NCBI RefSeq assembly: GCF_018619435.1
Contig: NZ_JAHFZF010000018.1
Location: 1 to 64,000 of the forward strand
Source of the DNA: Rhodoferax sp. U11-2br
GTDB lineage: Bacteria; Pseudomonadota; Gammaproteobacteria; Burkholderiales; Burkholderiaceae_C
DNA length: 64,000 nt
Direction of reading: 5' to 3'
Position 1 is the stretch's first letter. Every line of letters begins with the position of its first letter. The notes under the pieces are model-generated. The model was not told the origin of the DNA, did not search any database, and saw nothing but the letters and a program-made list of their open reading frames with translations. Below, piece after piece: positions 1 through 8,468 of this stretch. A program made the position numbers and the translations under genes.

Positions 1-489
1 GCCCCCCTCGCCACCCCCAGCCTGCGCCGACGCATGGCGTGCTGGCTGTATGAGGGCATGTTGCTGTTTGGTGTGGTGTTTATTGCCGGTTATCTGTTCA
101 GCGCCCTGAGCCAGACCAAAAACGCGATGGACAACCGCCATGCACTGCAGGCCTTTATTTTTGTGGTGTTTGGCATCTACTTTGGCTGGTTGTGGTCCAA
201 AGGGCAGACCCTGGCCATGAAAACCTGGCATATCCGCGTGTTGGACCTAAGGGGTCAGCCCCTCACACAAGGGCGTGCCCTGCTCCGTTACCTGTGCTGC
301 TGGTTGTGGGTGCTGCCGCCGCTGCTGGCAGCCTGGATGCTTGATCTGCCTGGCACTGAGGCCACGGTGATCACGCTGGGCTGGGTGGCGGTGTGGGCCA
401 TTCTGAGCCGCTTTCACCCGCGCCAGCAGTTCTGGCACGATGCGCTGGCGGGCACCCAGCTGGTGACTGCCCTGCCCAGCAAAAAATAA
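1..489 (+). CDS. RDD family membrane protein (5' end outside window)
   Basis: The frame is open from base 1, so the N-terminus lies upstream of the window and 162 residues are visible. The first visible residues read APLATPSLRRRM, the position where RDD proteins carry their Arg-rich start of the first helix. At least three hydrophobic stretches follow (about residues 15-35, 52-70 and 100-135), with the charged loop AMKTWHIRV typical of the RDD domain between them. RDD proteins are small polytopic inner-membrane proteins, mostly of unknown function and sometimes linked to ion exchange. No specific substrate can be assigned. It converges on glnB. Confidence 0.8.
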   Translation, partial: APLATPSLRRRMACWLYEGMLLFGVVFIAGYLFSALSQTKNAMDNRHALQAFIFVVFGIYFGWLWSKGQTLAMKTWHIRVLDLRGQPLTQGRALLRYLCCWLWVLPPLLAAWMLDLPGTEATVITLGWVAVWAILSRFHPRQQFWHDALAGTQLVTALPSKK

Positions 490-514
490 GTCTGGTCCAG
501 CCCAGACAGACGCG

Positions 515-871
<357 letters not shown>

Positions 872-951
872 TTAGATACGCAAATTCCTGGTGCAACCGG
901 CCGAGCGTCGGCGGCTGACATGCACCTTGATTGTGCATGAGAGCAGCTCTC

Positions 952-2628
952 TCACGCCCGAAAGCAGTTGGTGATGGGGTAACGCCAGTCTTTGCCAAAA
1001 CTGCGGTGCGTGACACGGATGCCCACCGGCGACTGGCGCCGTTTGTACTCGTTGATCTTGATCAGCCGCGTGACCCGCTCCACATCGGCACGCTCAAATC
1101 CGGCGGCAATGATCTCCTCGATGCTCTGGTCGTTTTCCATGTAACGCTCCAGGATCGCGTCCAGCACCTCGTAAGGCGGCAGGCTGTCCTGGTCGGTCTG
1201 GTCCGGGCGCAGCTCGGCACTCGGCGGGCGGGTGATGATGCGCTCAGGGATCGGTTCAGCACCGGTGCCATACGGGTCATGCGCATTGCGCCAGCGCGCC
1301 AGACGAAACACCGTGGTTTTGGCCAGGTCCTTGATCACCGCAAAACCACCGGCCATGTCGCCGTACAGAGTGCAGTAACCGGTGGCCATCTCGCTCTTGT
1401 TGCCAGTGGTCAACACGATGCTGCCAAACTTGTTGCTCAAAGCCATCAGCAGCGTGCCGCGGATGCGGGCCTGGATGTTTTCTTCGGTGGTGTCTTCTGC
1501 CAAGCCCTTGAACTCACCCGCCAGCGTCGCCTTAAAGGCTTCGAACTCGGGCACGATCGACAACTCGTCGTAACGCACACCCAGGCGCTTGGCCATCTCG
1601 CGCGCGTCGATCCAGCTGATGTCGGCGGTATAGGGCGAGGGCATCATCAACGCACGCACCCGATCCTTGCCCAGCGCGTCCACCGCAATCGCAAGCACCA
1701 AGGCCGAGTCGATGCCCCCCGACAAGCCCAGCAACACTGACGGAAAACCGTTTTTGCCAATGTAGTCACGCACACCCAGCACCAGCGCGTCCCACAGGTC
1801 TTCGTCAGGGGTGCGGTCTGGCGCGATGCTTGATATGATATTCATAGCTGTCTGCCCTTCTTCTATAAGGGCTAGAAGGCCATTTTCTACAAAACTCGGG
1901 GCGCGACCGGCCAATGAGCCGTCGGCATTCAGAATGAACGAGTGGCCCTCAAACACCACCTCGTCCTGCCCACCGACCAGGTGGGCGTAGACCAGTGGCA
2001 AGCCACATTCCAGCACCCGCTCGCGCATGATCTGTTCACGCTCAAAGCCCTTGCCCACATGGAAGGGCGAGGCGTTGATGGTTGCCAGCAGTTCAGCACC
2101 AGCATCACGCGTCTGGCGTGCAGGCTCGGCAAACCAGGCGTCTTCACAAATCAGCAGGCCGACCTTGACGGTGTGGCCCGCCACTCCGGCCTCAAACACA
2201 CACACGTCCTGCCCGGGCGAGAAATAACGGCGCTCGTCAAACACCTGGTAATTGGGCAGTTGGCGTTTGGCATAACTCGCCACCACCTGCCCTTCACGCA
2301 ACACACTGGCGGTGTTGAAACGTTGCTGCACCGCGACCGACTTGGTGCGGCTGTCGCCCCCTGTCGGGTGGCCCACCACCACAGAGAGGTCTTTCAACGG
2401 GGCCAGCGCAGCCGCCACGGCTTTCACGGCATCATCACAGGCAGCAATAAAAGCGGCGCGCAAAAACAGGTCTTCGGCGGCATAACCACAAATCGAGAGT
2501 TCTGGGGTGAGCACCAGGCGGGCGCCGTCTTGGTAGGCCTGTTGGGCGGCCTGGATGATTTTTTGCGAATTACCGGCCAGATCACCCACCACCAGGTTGA
2601 GTTGGGCAATGCAGAGTTTGAGCGTCAT
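952..2628 (-). CDS. nadE: Glutamine-dependent NAD+ synthase
   Basis: 558 residues with two domains. An N-terminal nitrilase-type glutaminase (about 1-245) shows ELSICGY for the catalytic Glu and CEDAWF for the nucleophilic Cys. A C-terminal synthetase (about 265-558) has the ATP pyrophosphatase loop LSGGIDSALV and the late motif TGNKSEMATGY. It converts deamido-NAD to NAD with glutamine as nitrogen donor, the last step of NAD synthesis. The linker between the domains (about residues 245-264, ALIEEGQTAMNIIS) is encoded by a copy of the dispersed palindromic repeat and is not typical family sequence. It lies upstream of glnB. Confidence 0.96.
   Translation of the reverse strand: MTLKLCIAQLNLVVGDLAGNSQKIIQAAQQAYQDGARLVLTPELSICGYAAEDLFLRAAFIAACDDAVKAVAAALAPLKDLSVVVGHPTGGDSRTKSVAVQQRFNTASVLREGQVVASYAKRQLPNYQVFDERRYFSPGQDVCVFEAGVAGHTVKVGLLICEDAWFAEPARQTRDAGAELLATINASPFHVGKGFEREQIMRERVLECGLPLVYAHLVGGQDEVVFEGHSFILNADGSLAGRAPSFVENGLLALIEEGQTAMNIISSIAPDRTPDEDLWDALVLGVRDYIGKNGFPSVLLGLSGGIDSALVLAIAVDALGKDRVRALMMPSPYTADISWIDAREMAKRLGVRYDELSIVPEFEAFKATLAGEFKGLAEDTTEENIQARIRGTLLMALSNKFGSIVLTTGNKSEMATGYCTLYGDMAGGFAVIKDLAKTTVFRLARWRNAHDPYGTGAEPIPERIITRPPSAELRPDQTDQDSLPPYEVLDAILERYMENDQSIEEIIAAGFERADVERVTRLIKINEYKRRQSPVGIRVTHRSFGKDWRYPITNCFRA
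1835..1895 (+). repeat. Dispersed palindromic repeat, copy inside nadE
   Basis: On the plus strand the order is TAGCTG, the inverted pair GCCCTT/AAGGGC, then GGGCTAGAAGGCC and an A/T-rich end. It is antisense to nadE and read through without a stop, giving a peptide with LALIEEGQTA. It encodes the linker between the glutaminase and synthetase domains. Confidence 0.8.
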
Positions 2629-2662
2629 GGAAAGCTTGATGCAATGAAGGAAAAAAGAACAG

Positions 2663-3916
2663 ATGTCCGAGTCAAATGATTATGTCATCCGGGTGCTGGA
2701 TTCACCCCTGGAGGTGGACGCTCAGGCCTGGGATGGCCTGCTGTTTGCCCAGAGCCAGCCCACCCCCTTCATGCGCCACGCCTTCTTGAGCGCGCTGCAC
2801 AGCACGGGTTGTGCCACCACGGCCACCGGCTGGACACCGCGTTTCTTTCTGCTGGAGCGCCTGGGCAAGCTGCATGCAGCCTGCGCGATCTACATCAAGT
2901 CCCACTCGCAGGGTGAGTTTGTGTTTGACTGGGGCTGGGCGCGCGCCTACCACCAGCATGGTTTGTCCTACCACCCGAAAGCGGTGTGTGCCGTGCCCTT
3001 CATCCCGGTGCCCGGTAGCCGCTTGCTGGCACACACGCCAGAAGACCGCCTGGCATTGGTCCATGCGGTGCTGGACTGGTGCTCCGCCGAGCACCTGACA
3101 GGCTTGCACGCGCTGTTTGCCAGCGACGAGGATGTGACAGCACTCACCCAAGCCGGCCTGCTGCTGCGCCACACCATCCAGTTCCACTGGTCCAACAGCC
3201 AACCCGGCTACACCAGCTTCGACGCATTTCTGGCCAGCCTGTCACAGGACAAACGCAAGAAGATCCGCCAAGAGCGGCGCAAGGTGATGGAGGCTGGCGT
3301 GACTTTTCGGGTGCTGGAAGGCACGGCCATCACGCCGACCGACTGGGACTTTTTCTACCACTGTTATGAGCGCACCTACCTGGAGCACGGCAACCCGCCC
3401 TACTTCAACCGCGCCTTCTACCAGCGCATGGCAAGCGACATGCCCGAGGATTGGGTGCTCTTCATCGCCGAGCGTGATGGGCGGCCCATTGCTGCAAGTT
3501 TGCTAGCTATCAACGAAAGTAGCATAAAGGCTACATGGCAAAAAGCCTCAGAACTATCCACAAGTCAGCATGACACTGTCGCAACTGGCACCACACACCC
3601 CACCGAACGTGTTGCCTATGGCCGCTACTGGGGCGCACTGGAGCGCGTGGATTGCCTGCACTTTGAGGCCTGTTATTACCAGCCGCTGCAGTGGTGCATC
3701 GAACACGGCTACCAGCGTTTTGAAGGCGGCGCCCAGGGCGAACACAAACTCGCCCGCGCCCTGCTGCCCGTCACCACCACCAGCGCCCACTGGCTGGCGC
3801 ACCCGCAGTTTTTTGCGGCAGTCGACAACTTCCTGACGCAGGAGCGCGAAGGCATTGGCGAGTACGTCGATGAGCTGGTGCGGCACAGCCCGTTCAAGGT
3901 CGATGCAAACCGCTGA
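2663..3916 (+). CDS. GNAT-fold acyltransferase of the COG3146 type
   Basis: 417 residues resembling the COG3146 (DUF482) family, often labelled peptidoglycan-biosynthesis-like or GNAT acyltransferase. The biochemical role of the family is poorly established. Family landmarks are the basic stretch KRKKIRQERRK in the middle, the FERTYLEHG-like segment seen here as CYERTYLEHGNPPYFN, and GGAQGEHKLARA near the end. About 35 extra residues (about 279-316, from LLAINESSIKAT to THPTERV) interrupt the usual join between AASL and VAYGRYWGA. Their start resembles the dispersed repeat. The gene is divergent from nadE with 34 bp between the starts. Cytoplasmic, no signal peptide. Confidence 0.8.
   Translation: MSESNDYVIRVLDSPLEVDAQAWDGLLFAQSQPTPFMRHAFLSALHSTGCATTATGWTPRFFLLERLGKLHAACAIYIKSHSQGEFVFDWGWARAYHQHGLSYHPKAVCAVPFIPVPGSRLLAHTPEDRLALVHAVLDWCSAEHLTGLHALFASDEDVTALTQAGLLLRHTIQFHWSNSQPGYTSFDAFLASLSQDKRKKIRQERRKVMEAGVTFRVLEGTAITPTDWDFFYHCYERTYLEHGNPPYFNRAFYQRMASDMPEDWVLFIAERDGRPIAASLLAINESSIKATWQKASELSTSQHDTVATGTTHPTERVAYGRYWGALERVDCLHFEACYYQPLQWCIEHGYQRFEGGAQGEHKLARALLPVTTTSAHWLAHPQFFAAVDNFLTQEREGIGEYVDELVRHSPFKVDANR
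3498..3575 (+). repeat. Probable dispersed repeat copy inside the COG3146 gene
   Basis: Contains TTGCTAGCTATC and AAGGCTAC in the order of the family, but is more degenerate than the other copies. It is sense to the gene. The encoded LLAINESSIKAT matches the frame and spacing of the alaS copy ([12 protein letters not shown]): Ala-Ile at positions 3-4 and Lys/Arg-Ala at 10-11. Confidence 0.5.
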
Positions 3917-3988
3917 GGCCTCGTTGCGTTTCCAACTCATTTGTCCCTAAGCGTCAAGCCTAGGACCGTGCAGCAACACGACTTCGAT

Positions 3989-4138
3989 CTACATAATGGA
4001 AACATACTGTGAGCCACTGTCCGAGTGGTGGATCAGTGCATTTGCATCTGGCTGCCACCCATACAAAACCTGCTCCCACGCATCAAACAGAACGTCTGTA
4101 TTGAAAAGCGCAGAAACAATCCCAGCTACCGTTCTTGT
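3989..4138 (-). pseudogene. Relic of an IS3-family transposase (OrfB fragment)
   Basis: A 49-codon open stretch on the minus strand, flanked by stops at both ends, contains TDVLFDAWEQVLYGWQP and then ALIHHSDSGSQYVSI. This is the well-known HHSDRGSQYVSI block of IS3-family DDE transposases, with Arg changed to Ser. The segment before it matches the region around the strand preceding that motif. A stop follows directly after YVSIM, where the family normally continues to the final Glu. No terminal inverted repeats or target duplication were recognised. It is a decayed remnant in the gap between two plus-strand genes. Confidence 0.75.
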
Positions 4139-4164
4139 CTAGGACTGGACCAGAAGGGATACAA

Positions 4165-4995
4165 GTGGCGTTTTATTTGTTGTGTGCCTTGGCCTTGGGT
4201 TTTGTGCTTGTGCTTCTGGGACAACCGTGGCTTCGCGCCTACCGTCAGCGGAGGGTGCTGGCACATCCGTTTCCGGCGCATTGGCGCAAGGTACTGCGGC
4301 GCCGTGTGCCCTTCCTGAGGCGCCTGCCGGTGGACTTGCAGCTGCAACTGAAAAAGCGCATCCAAGTCTTCATTGCAGAAAAAGCCTTCATCGGGTGTGA
4401 TGGCTTGCAAGTGACTGAAGAAATGCGCGTCGTGATTGCGGCGCAAGCCTGTTTGCTGGTTTTGAATCGCTCCATGGCGCATCTCGCTCATGTGCGGCAG
4501 ATTCTGGTGTACCCCGGTGCGTTTGTCGTTCAGCGCACGGTTACCGACGGTATTGGTATGCAGCAAGACCAGCGCCAAGCCTTGTCTGGTGAATCGTGGG
4601 AACAAGGACAGGTGGTCTTGTCGTGGCAAGACACTCTGGAGGGTGCGGCGGTGGTCGATGATGGCCGCAATGTCGTGCTGCACGAGTTTGCTCACCAGTT
4701 GGACCAGGAAAACGGCGCCGCCCAGGGTGCGCCACCGCCAGCGGCAGGCGATACGCAGCACAGCCCGCAACGCTGGAAACAGGTGTTCAGCCAAGCCTAT
4801 GCCCAACTGCAGAGCCAAGTGCAGCGCGGCGAACAGGGGCTGTTCAACCATTACGGCGCCCAGAGCCCGGCAGAGTTTTTTGCAGTGGCCACAGAAACCT
4901 TTTTTGAGCAGGCCACAGAGACGGCTGAGCAATACCCCGCGCTGTACGACGAGCTCAAGGGCTACTACAAGGTGGACCCCGCAAGTTGGCATTGA
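4165..4995 (+). CDS. mtfA: MtfA-like zinc metallopeptidase (M90 family)
   Basis: About 276 residues. The zinc motif HEFAH lies in VVLHEFAHQLDQENG, followed by EFFAVATETFFEQ, which should supply the third ligand. In E. coli MtfA is a peptidase linked to the glucose PTS repressor Mlc. I chose the GTG at 4165 because AGAAGG lies seven bases upstream; an in-frame TTG at 4135 is the alternative. The N-terminus (about residues 2-19) is a hydrophobic segment followed by basic residues, so this form is probably membrane-anchored, unlike the E. coli enzyme. Directly upstream lies the IS3 relic. Confidence 0.88.
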   Translation: MAFYLLCALALGFVLVLLGQPWLRAYRQRRVLAHPFPAHWRKVLRRRVPFLRRLPVDLQLQLKKRIQVFIAEKAFIGCDGLQVTEEMRVVIAAQACLLVLNRSMAHLAHVRQILVYPGAFVVQRTVTDGIGMQQDQRQALSGESWEQGQVVLSWQDTLEGAAVVDDGRNVVLHEFAHQLDQENGAAQGAPPPAAGDTQHSPQRWKQVFSQAYAQLQSQVQRGEQGLFNHYGAQSPAEFFAVATETFFEQATETAEQYPALYDELKGYYKVDPASWH

Positions 4996-5112
4996 GCTGG
5001 CCCCTGCCATTCATCTGGTCTCACGCATCGTGTGCGTCTGGTGCGCTGGCGCACGTCTTGTCGTCCATGAATAGTCCATACTGACATCCCACAACCCTGA
5101 GGACCATCGCAC

Positions 5113-5793
5113 ATGAAGATCAACAGCCAACTGCGACGCGGTGTACGAACCTGTCAAGGCATGAGGTACGGCGTTGCTGCCGGGGCAGTACTGTGTGGCC
5201 TCGTCGCGTTTGCACTTCCCGTGGCAAGTCACGCGACCGAAGAACCCAGCTACAAGGTCGTCCGGAAGTTTGAAGGCATCGAAGTACGCGACTACGACGC
5301 CTACACCGCCGCCGAGATCATGGTACCCGGGCCTGCTGCGGACGCTGGCGGTCAGGCTTTTCCTGTTCTGGCTGGCTACATCTTTGGCAAAAACAAAGGC
5401 GAGCGCAAATTGGCAATGACCGCGCCAGTGACGCAGGCGGCTGAACCGGTCAAATTGGATATGACCGCGCCCGTGACCCAGACAGCGGCACTCGGTGGCT
5501 TTCGGGTGCAGTTCGTTCTGCCCAAAGGCGTCTCCATGGCCAGCGCGCCTGAGCCTCTGGATGCGCGGATCACGCTGCAAGACATCGCGCCCAGTCGCGT
5601 GGCGGTCATCCGCTACTCAGGGTTTTGGTCAGATGCCAACTATGACGAGCATCTGAGCCAACTACAGGCTGCTTTGCGCGCGGCTGACCTGGTTTGGGTG
5701 GGCGAAGCCGTGTATTCCCGCTACAACGCGCCGTTCACGCCATGGTTCTTGCGGCGAAATGAAATTTGGCTGCACCTGGAAAACACACCATGA
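5113..5793 (+). CDS. SOUL family heme-binding protein, exported
   Basis: 226 residues. The N-terminus has basic residues and then a hydrophobic core (about 18-40) ending in ASHATEEP, which looks like a cleavable signal peptide. The mature part is a single SOUL domain beginning YKVVRKFEGIEVRDYDAY, with the repeated block MTAPVTQ and the late segment AVIRYSGFWSDANYDEHL. SOUL/HBP proteins bind heme or tetrapyrrole in eukaryotes; the bacterial role is not settled. Probably periplasmic. It stands alone, 117 bp after mtfA. Confidence 0.85.
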   Translation: MKINSQLRRGVRTCQGMRYGVAAGAVLCGLVAFALPVASHATEEPSYKVVRKFEGIEVRDYDAYTAAEIMVPGPAADAGGQAFPVLAGYIFGKNKGERKLAMTAPVTQAAEPVKLDMTAPVTQTAALGGFRVQFVLPKGVSMASAPEPLDARITLQDIAPSRVAVIRYSGFWSDANYDEHLSQLQAALRAADLVWVGEAVYSRYNAPFTPWFLRRNEIWLHLENTP

Positions 5794-5934
5794 GCGTGTT
5801 GGCACTCAGTGCTGATAGACAAACTTTCCTCAAATCTGCCCATGGTGGATTAACCACCTTGGCGCAGCCGCACGCCATCACCAGATTTCGGGCTTGGACA
5901 GCAAAGTCGCCTCATGTTGTCCCGTATGCACAAT

Positions 5935-5972
5935 AAAAAACCTCTAAGCCGTTGATTGCTTAGAGGTTTTTC
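5935..5972 (-). terminator. Intrinsic terminator of ssrA
   Basis: Perfect stem ACCTCTAAGC / GCTTAGAGGT with an 8-base loop, flanked by A6 on one side and T5 on the other. It can work in both directions. It lies about 30 bases beyond the 3' end of tmRNA. The 140 bases between it and the SOUL gene hold nothing recognisable. Confidence 0.85.
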
Positions 5973-6002
5973 GTCTTTTGTGGTCCTAAGTGGAGCCGTA
6001 TA

Positions 6003-6379
6003 TGGTGGAGCTGGGGGGATTTGAACCCCCGTCCGCAAACCTTCTTCGAACAGTTCTACATGTGTAGCCGTCTGATTTGGATCTCGCTTTTCACATCGCG
6101 CAGTGGCACGCTATGCAAATCGCCAGCAACCTATTTTCTCGACCTGCCCTAAGTTACCCAAGGCAGACCCAGCCGAATGAAATTACCCCACAGCCTGGAC
6201 AGCTTGCGCCGCCCTTGCCCAGCCTATCGGCTTGCTGTTGTGAGGCTCACTAGCAATTAAGCAGCGAGTGCGAAACGTTCGTCGTTTGCAGTTAGTTTTT
6301 TTGAATCTGTTTTACGAGCGCATTCAGCTCGACATGCCCTGCTGCGCGTCCGAATCCACGTCGAAACCAGTGCAGCCCC
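6003..6379 (-). ncRNA. ssrA: Transfer-messenger RNA (tmRNA)
   Basis: The 5' end reads GGGGCTGCACTGGTTTCGAC, the classic tmRNA start. The 3' end has the T-arm GGGTTCAAATCCCCC-type sequence and an encoded CCA. The tag frame (6257-6289, minus) begins at a GCA resume codon and encodes ANDERFALAA followed by TAA, the tag common in Burkholderiales. It rescues ribosomes stalled on broken mRNAs and marks the product for ClpXP. The 377-nt length is normal. The gene starts 12 bases after the gph stop codon. Confidence 0.97.
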
Positions 6380-6388
6380 AAGCTTGGC

Positions 6389-6415
6389 ATTTTAGGGCCG
6401 ACTGATCAATTGCAA
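6389..6415 (-). promoter_or_regulatory. Candidate ssrA promoter
   Basis: On the minus strand TTGCAA (6410-6415) and TAAAAT (6389-6394) are 15 bases apart, a little short. The -10 box ends about ten bases before the tmRNA 5' end. It lies inside the last codons of gph and its -10 box overlaps the gph stop codon. Confidence 0.45.
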
Positions 6416-7072
6416 GAGCTCCAGGGCAGAATTAATCGTGGCGTGGGCGCCCCACTGCCTGGTGTCGGACTTTTTCCCCAGATAACCGTAGGTGGCTGCG
6501 ACGGTTTTCATACCGGCAGCTAACCCGGCCACGATGTCGCGCTCGTCATCTCCCACATAAACACAGCTCTCGGGAGGCACATCCAGACGTCTGGCCGCCT
6601 CCAGCAAAGGCAAGGGATGGGGCTTAGCATGGGCCGTGGTGTCTCCGCTGATGATGGTGCCAGCTGAGGCAAACAGTGGCATAGCCTGGGTCAGCGGTGT
6701 GGTGAAGCGGGTCGACTTGTTGGTGACCACACCCCACGGGGTGCCTTGTTGCACCAGGTCATCCAGCAGCTGTGCCACACCGGAAAACACCAGCGTGTCT
6801 TGCGTCAGCCGCTGCTCGTAGTTGGTAAAAAACTCTTCCCGAAAGCTGTTGTACTCGGGGTGGTCCGTGTCCATGCCAAACGCGATGTTCAGCATGCCAC
6901 GCGCTCCGGCACCAGCCATCGGTCGGTAGGCCGCCAGGTCCATCGAGGGCAAACCCCGTGTGGTGCGCATCAAATCAGCGGCTGCGCCCAGGTCTGGGGC
7001 GCTGTCGATCAAGGTGCCGTCCAGGTCGAACAGCACCGCCTTCACATCGGTGAACCGGGTGGGAGTGGTCAT
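6392..7072 (-). CDS. gph: Phosphoglycolate phosphatase (HAD superfamily)
   Basis: 226 residues. The HAD motif I FDLDGTLIDS supplies the nucleophile Asp; motif II is VVTNKS, motif III is the Lys in HAKPHP, and motif IV is YVGDDERD. It hydrolyses 2-phosphoglycolate made by oxygenation or DNA repair. The cap region (SMDLAAYRPMAGAGARGML) fits the Gph subfamily in Burkholderiales. The start is ATG at 7072; an adjacent GTG three bases earlier is possible. It lies 13 bases after ubiG, a pairing common in betaproteobacteria. Confidence 0.92.
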   Translation of the reverse strand: MTTPTRFTDVKAVLFDLDGTLIDSAPDLGAAADLMRTTRGLPSMDLAAYRPMAGAGARGMLNIAFGMDTDHPEYNSFREEFFTNYEQRLTQDTLVFSGVAQLLDDLVQQGTPWGVVTNKSTRFTTPLTQAMPLFASAGTIISGDTTAHAKPHPLPLLEAARRLDVPPESCVYVGDDERDIVAGLAAGMKTVAATYGYLGKKSDTRQWGAHATINSALELLQLISRP

Positions 7073-7085
7073 CACGCTCAGCGGC

Positions 7086-7796
7086 TCAGGCGGGTTTTTG
7101 GGCCGCCAGCATGTAATTCACGCTGGTGTCCGCATTGAGCCAGAAACGCTGGGTGAACGGGTTGTATGACAAGCCCTTGCTGTGTGACACCGTGAGGCCA
7201 GCCTGGCGGCAGAACCCTGCCAGTTCGCTTGGACGAAGCAATTTGGCGTATTCATGGGTGCCACGCGGCACCATGTTGAGCACGTACTCGGCACCCACAA
7301 TGGCCATCACAAACGACTTGGGGTTGCGGTTGATGGTGGAGAAAAACACCCAGCCACCGGGCTTCACCAGCGTCGCACAGGCTTGTACGACCGAGGCCGG
7401 GTCAGGCACATGCTCCAGCATTTCCATACACGTGACTGCGTCAAAACTCCCGGGTTTCTCGGCAGCCAAGGCTTCAGCACTGATTTCACGGTATTGCACG
7501 TTCTGGGTTTGTGCGTCCAGCGCGTGCAACTGCGCCACGCGCAAGACCTTGGTAGACAGGTCAATACCAGTGGCTGTGGCGCCTGCACGCGCCAAAGAGT
7601 CGGTCAGGATACCGCCGCCACAACCCACATCCAGCACATTCAGGCCAGCCAGAGGGCACAGGCCGTTGATCCAACCCAGGCGCAACGGGTTGATCTTGTG
7701 CAAGGCGTGCATTTCGCCCTCTGCGTCCCACCAGTGGTGGGCCAGTTCAGAAAATTTGGCCAGTTCAGCCGCGTCGGCGTTGATCGTTGTGTTCAT
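7086..7796 (-). CDS. ubiG: Ubiquinone biosynthesis O-methyltransferase
   Basis: 236 residues of the class I SAM methyltransferase fold. The SAM loop is VLDVGCGGGILTDSLA, followed by AVTCMEMLEHVPDP and GGWVFFSTINRN. The N-terminal FSELAHHWWDAEGEM and HKINPLRLGWI are hallmarks of UbiG. It performs both O-methylations of ubiquinone synthesis at the membrane. It is first in a ubiG-gph-ssrA series on the minus strand. Confidence 0.95.
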   Translation of the reverse strand: MNTTINADAAELAKFSELAHHWWDAEGEMHALHKINPLRLGWINGLCPLAGLNVLDVGCGGGILTDSLARAGATATGIDLSTKVLRVAQLHALDAQTQNVQYREISAEALAAEKPGSFDAVTCMEMLEHVPDPASVVQACATLVKPGGWVFFSTINRNPKSFVMAIVGAEYVLNMVPRGTHEYAKLLRPSELAGFCRQAGLTVSHSKGLSYNPFTQRFWLNADTSVNYMLAAQKPA

Positions 7797-7858
7797 GACT
7801 GGATTATCGGAAATTTAGGCTGAAAAAAGCCGTGTAGACACCGTGTACCCTTAAAAAA

Positions 7859-7885
7859 CAAAACCCACCGCAAGGGTGGGTTTTG
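7859..7885 (-). terminator. Intrinsic terminator after the HiPIP gene
   Basis: CAAAACCCACC / GGTGGGTTTTG stem with a short GCAAG loop, flanked by A/T runs. It lies 14 bases after the HiPIP stop codon and 62 bases before the ubiG start. Confidence 0.85.
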
Positions 7886-7899
7886 TGGGGCATGTGAGC

Positions 7900-8202
7900 T
7901 TATGCCTTCTTAGCCCAGGCGCTGCACCAGCCCTTGGCAACAACTTCCTTACCAGCGAACAAAGGACAGGCCCCTTGAGGAGCGGTCTTGCCTTGGTACA
8001 AGGCGCAGGTGGAACAGGACTGATCCTTGGTGTGCTTGGGATACTTGGTCTTGTCCGCTTTTGCCGAATCAGCTACATAGCCCAAGCTCTTGGCGTTGGC
8101 ATCTGTTTCAGCGACCAAGGGGGCTGCGGCCATGGCCATGCCAGAAGCCAATGCGCTGGTGCCGACCACTGATTGCAGAATAAATACGCGACGATTTGTC
8201 AT
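7900..8202 (-). CDS. High-potential iron-sulfur protein (HiPIP)
   Basis: 100 residues. The N-terminus NRRVFILQSVVG followed by small residues ending AMAAAP looks like a twin-arginine signal, as expected for a protein exported with its cluster. Cys63, Cys66, Cys79 and Cys93 give the C-x2-C-x12-C-x13-C pattern for the 4Fe-4S cluster. HiPIPs carry electrons in the periplasm to terminal oxidases, or to photosynthetic reaction centres in phototrophs; nothing in this window shows phototrophy. It is monocistronic with its own terminator. The 266 bases upstream must hold its promoter; no clear boxes were assigned. Confidence 0.93.
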   Translation of the reverse strand: MTNRRVFILQSVVGTSALASGMAMAAAPLVAETDANAKSLGYVADSAKADKTKYPKHTKDQSCSTCALYQGKTAPQGACPLFAGKEVVAKGWCSAWAKKA

Positions 8203-8468
8203 AGGTCTGTTTCCTGAGTAGTTGATAAAACTGCGGCTGGCATCCCGTGCTGGCAGCTGCGCAAAAGATTATCGGCGCAGCCTGAGAAAAAAACAGCCGG
8301 GTTATCTCAAAAACCCATCAATTAAGTCAAAACTAAGTTTGGGAAATACAGGTCTTTGCGAGGCCCAGCCCGTCTTTGGTATCACCAGAGCTGACTAGTC
8401 ACAAGACGCTGCGGCACAGCGCCAAACGTACCCGCGCGGCCGCAAGCGGGTCACGGTAAGGGATCGGT

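Noticed and set aside
931-1740. Long open frame on the plus strand opposite nadE, and similar long frames opposite alaS, carB, ftsH, bamA and others
   Set aside because: These are high-GC shadows of well-identified genes, with biased composition and no ribosome site or domain.
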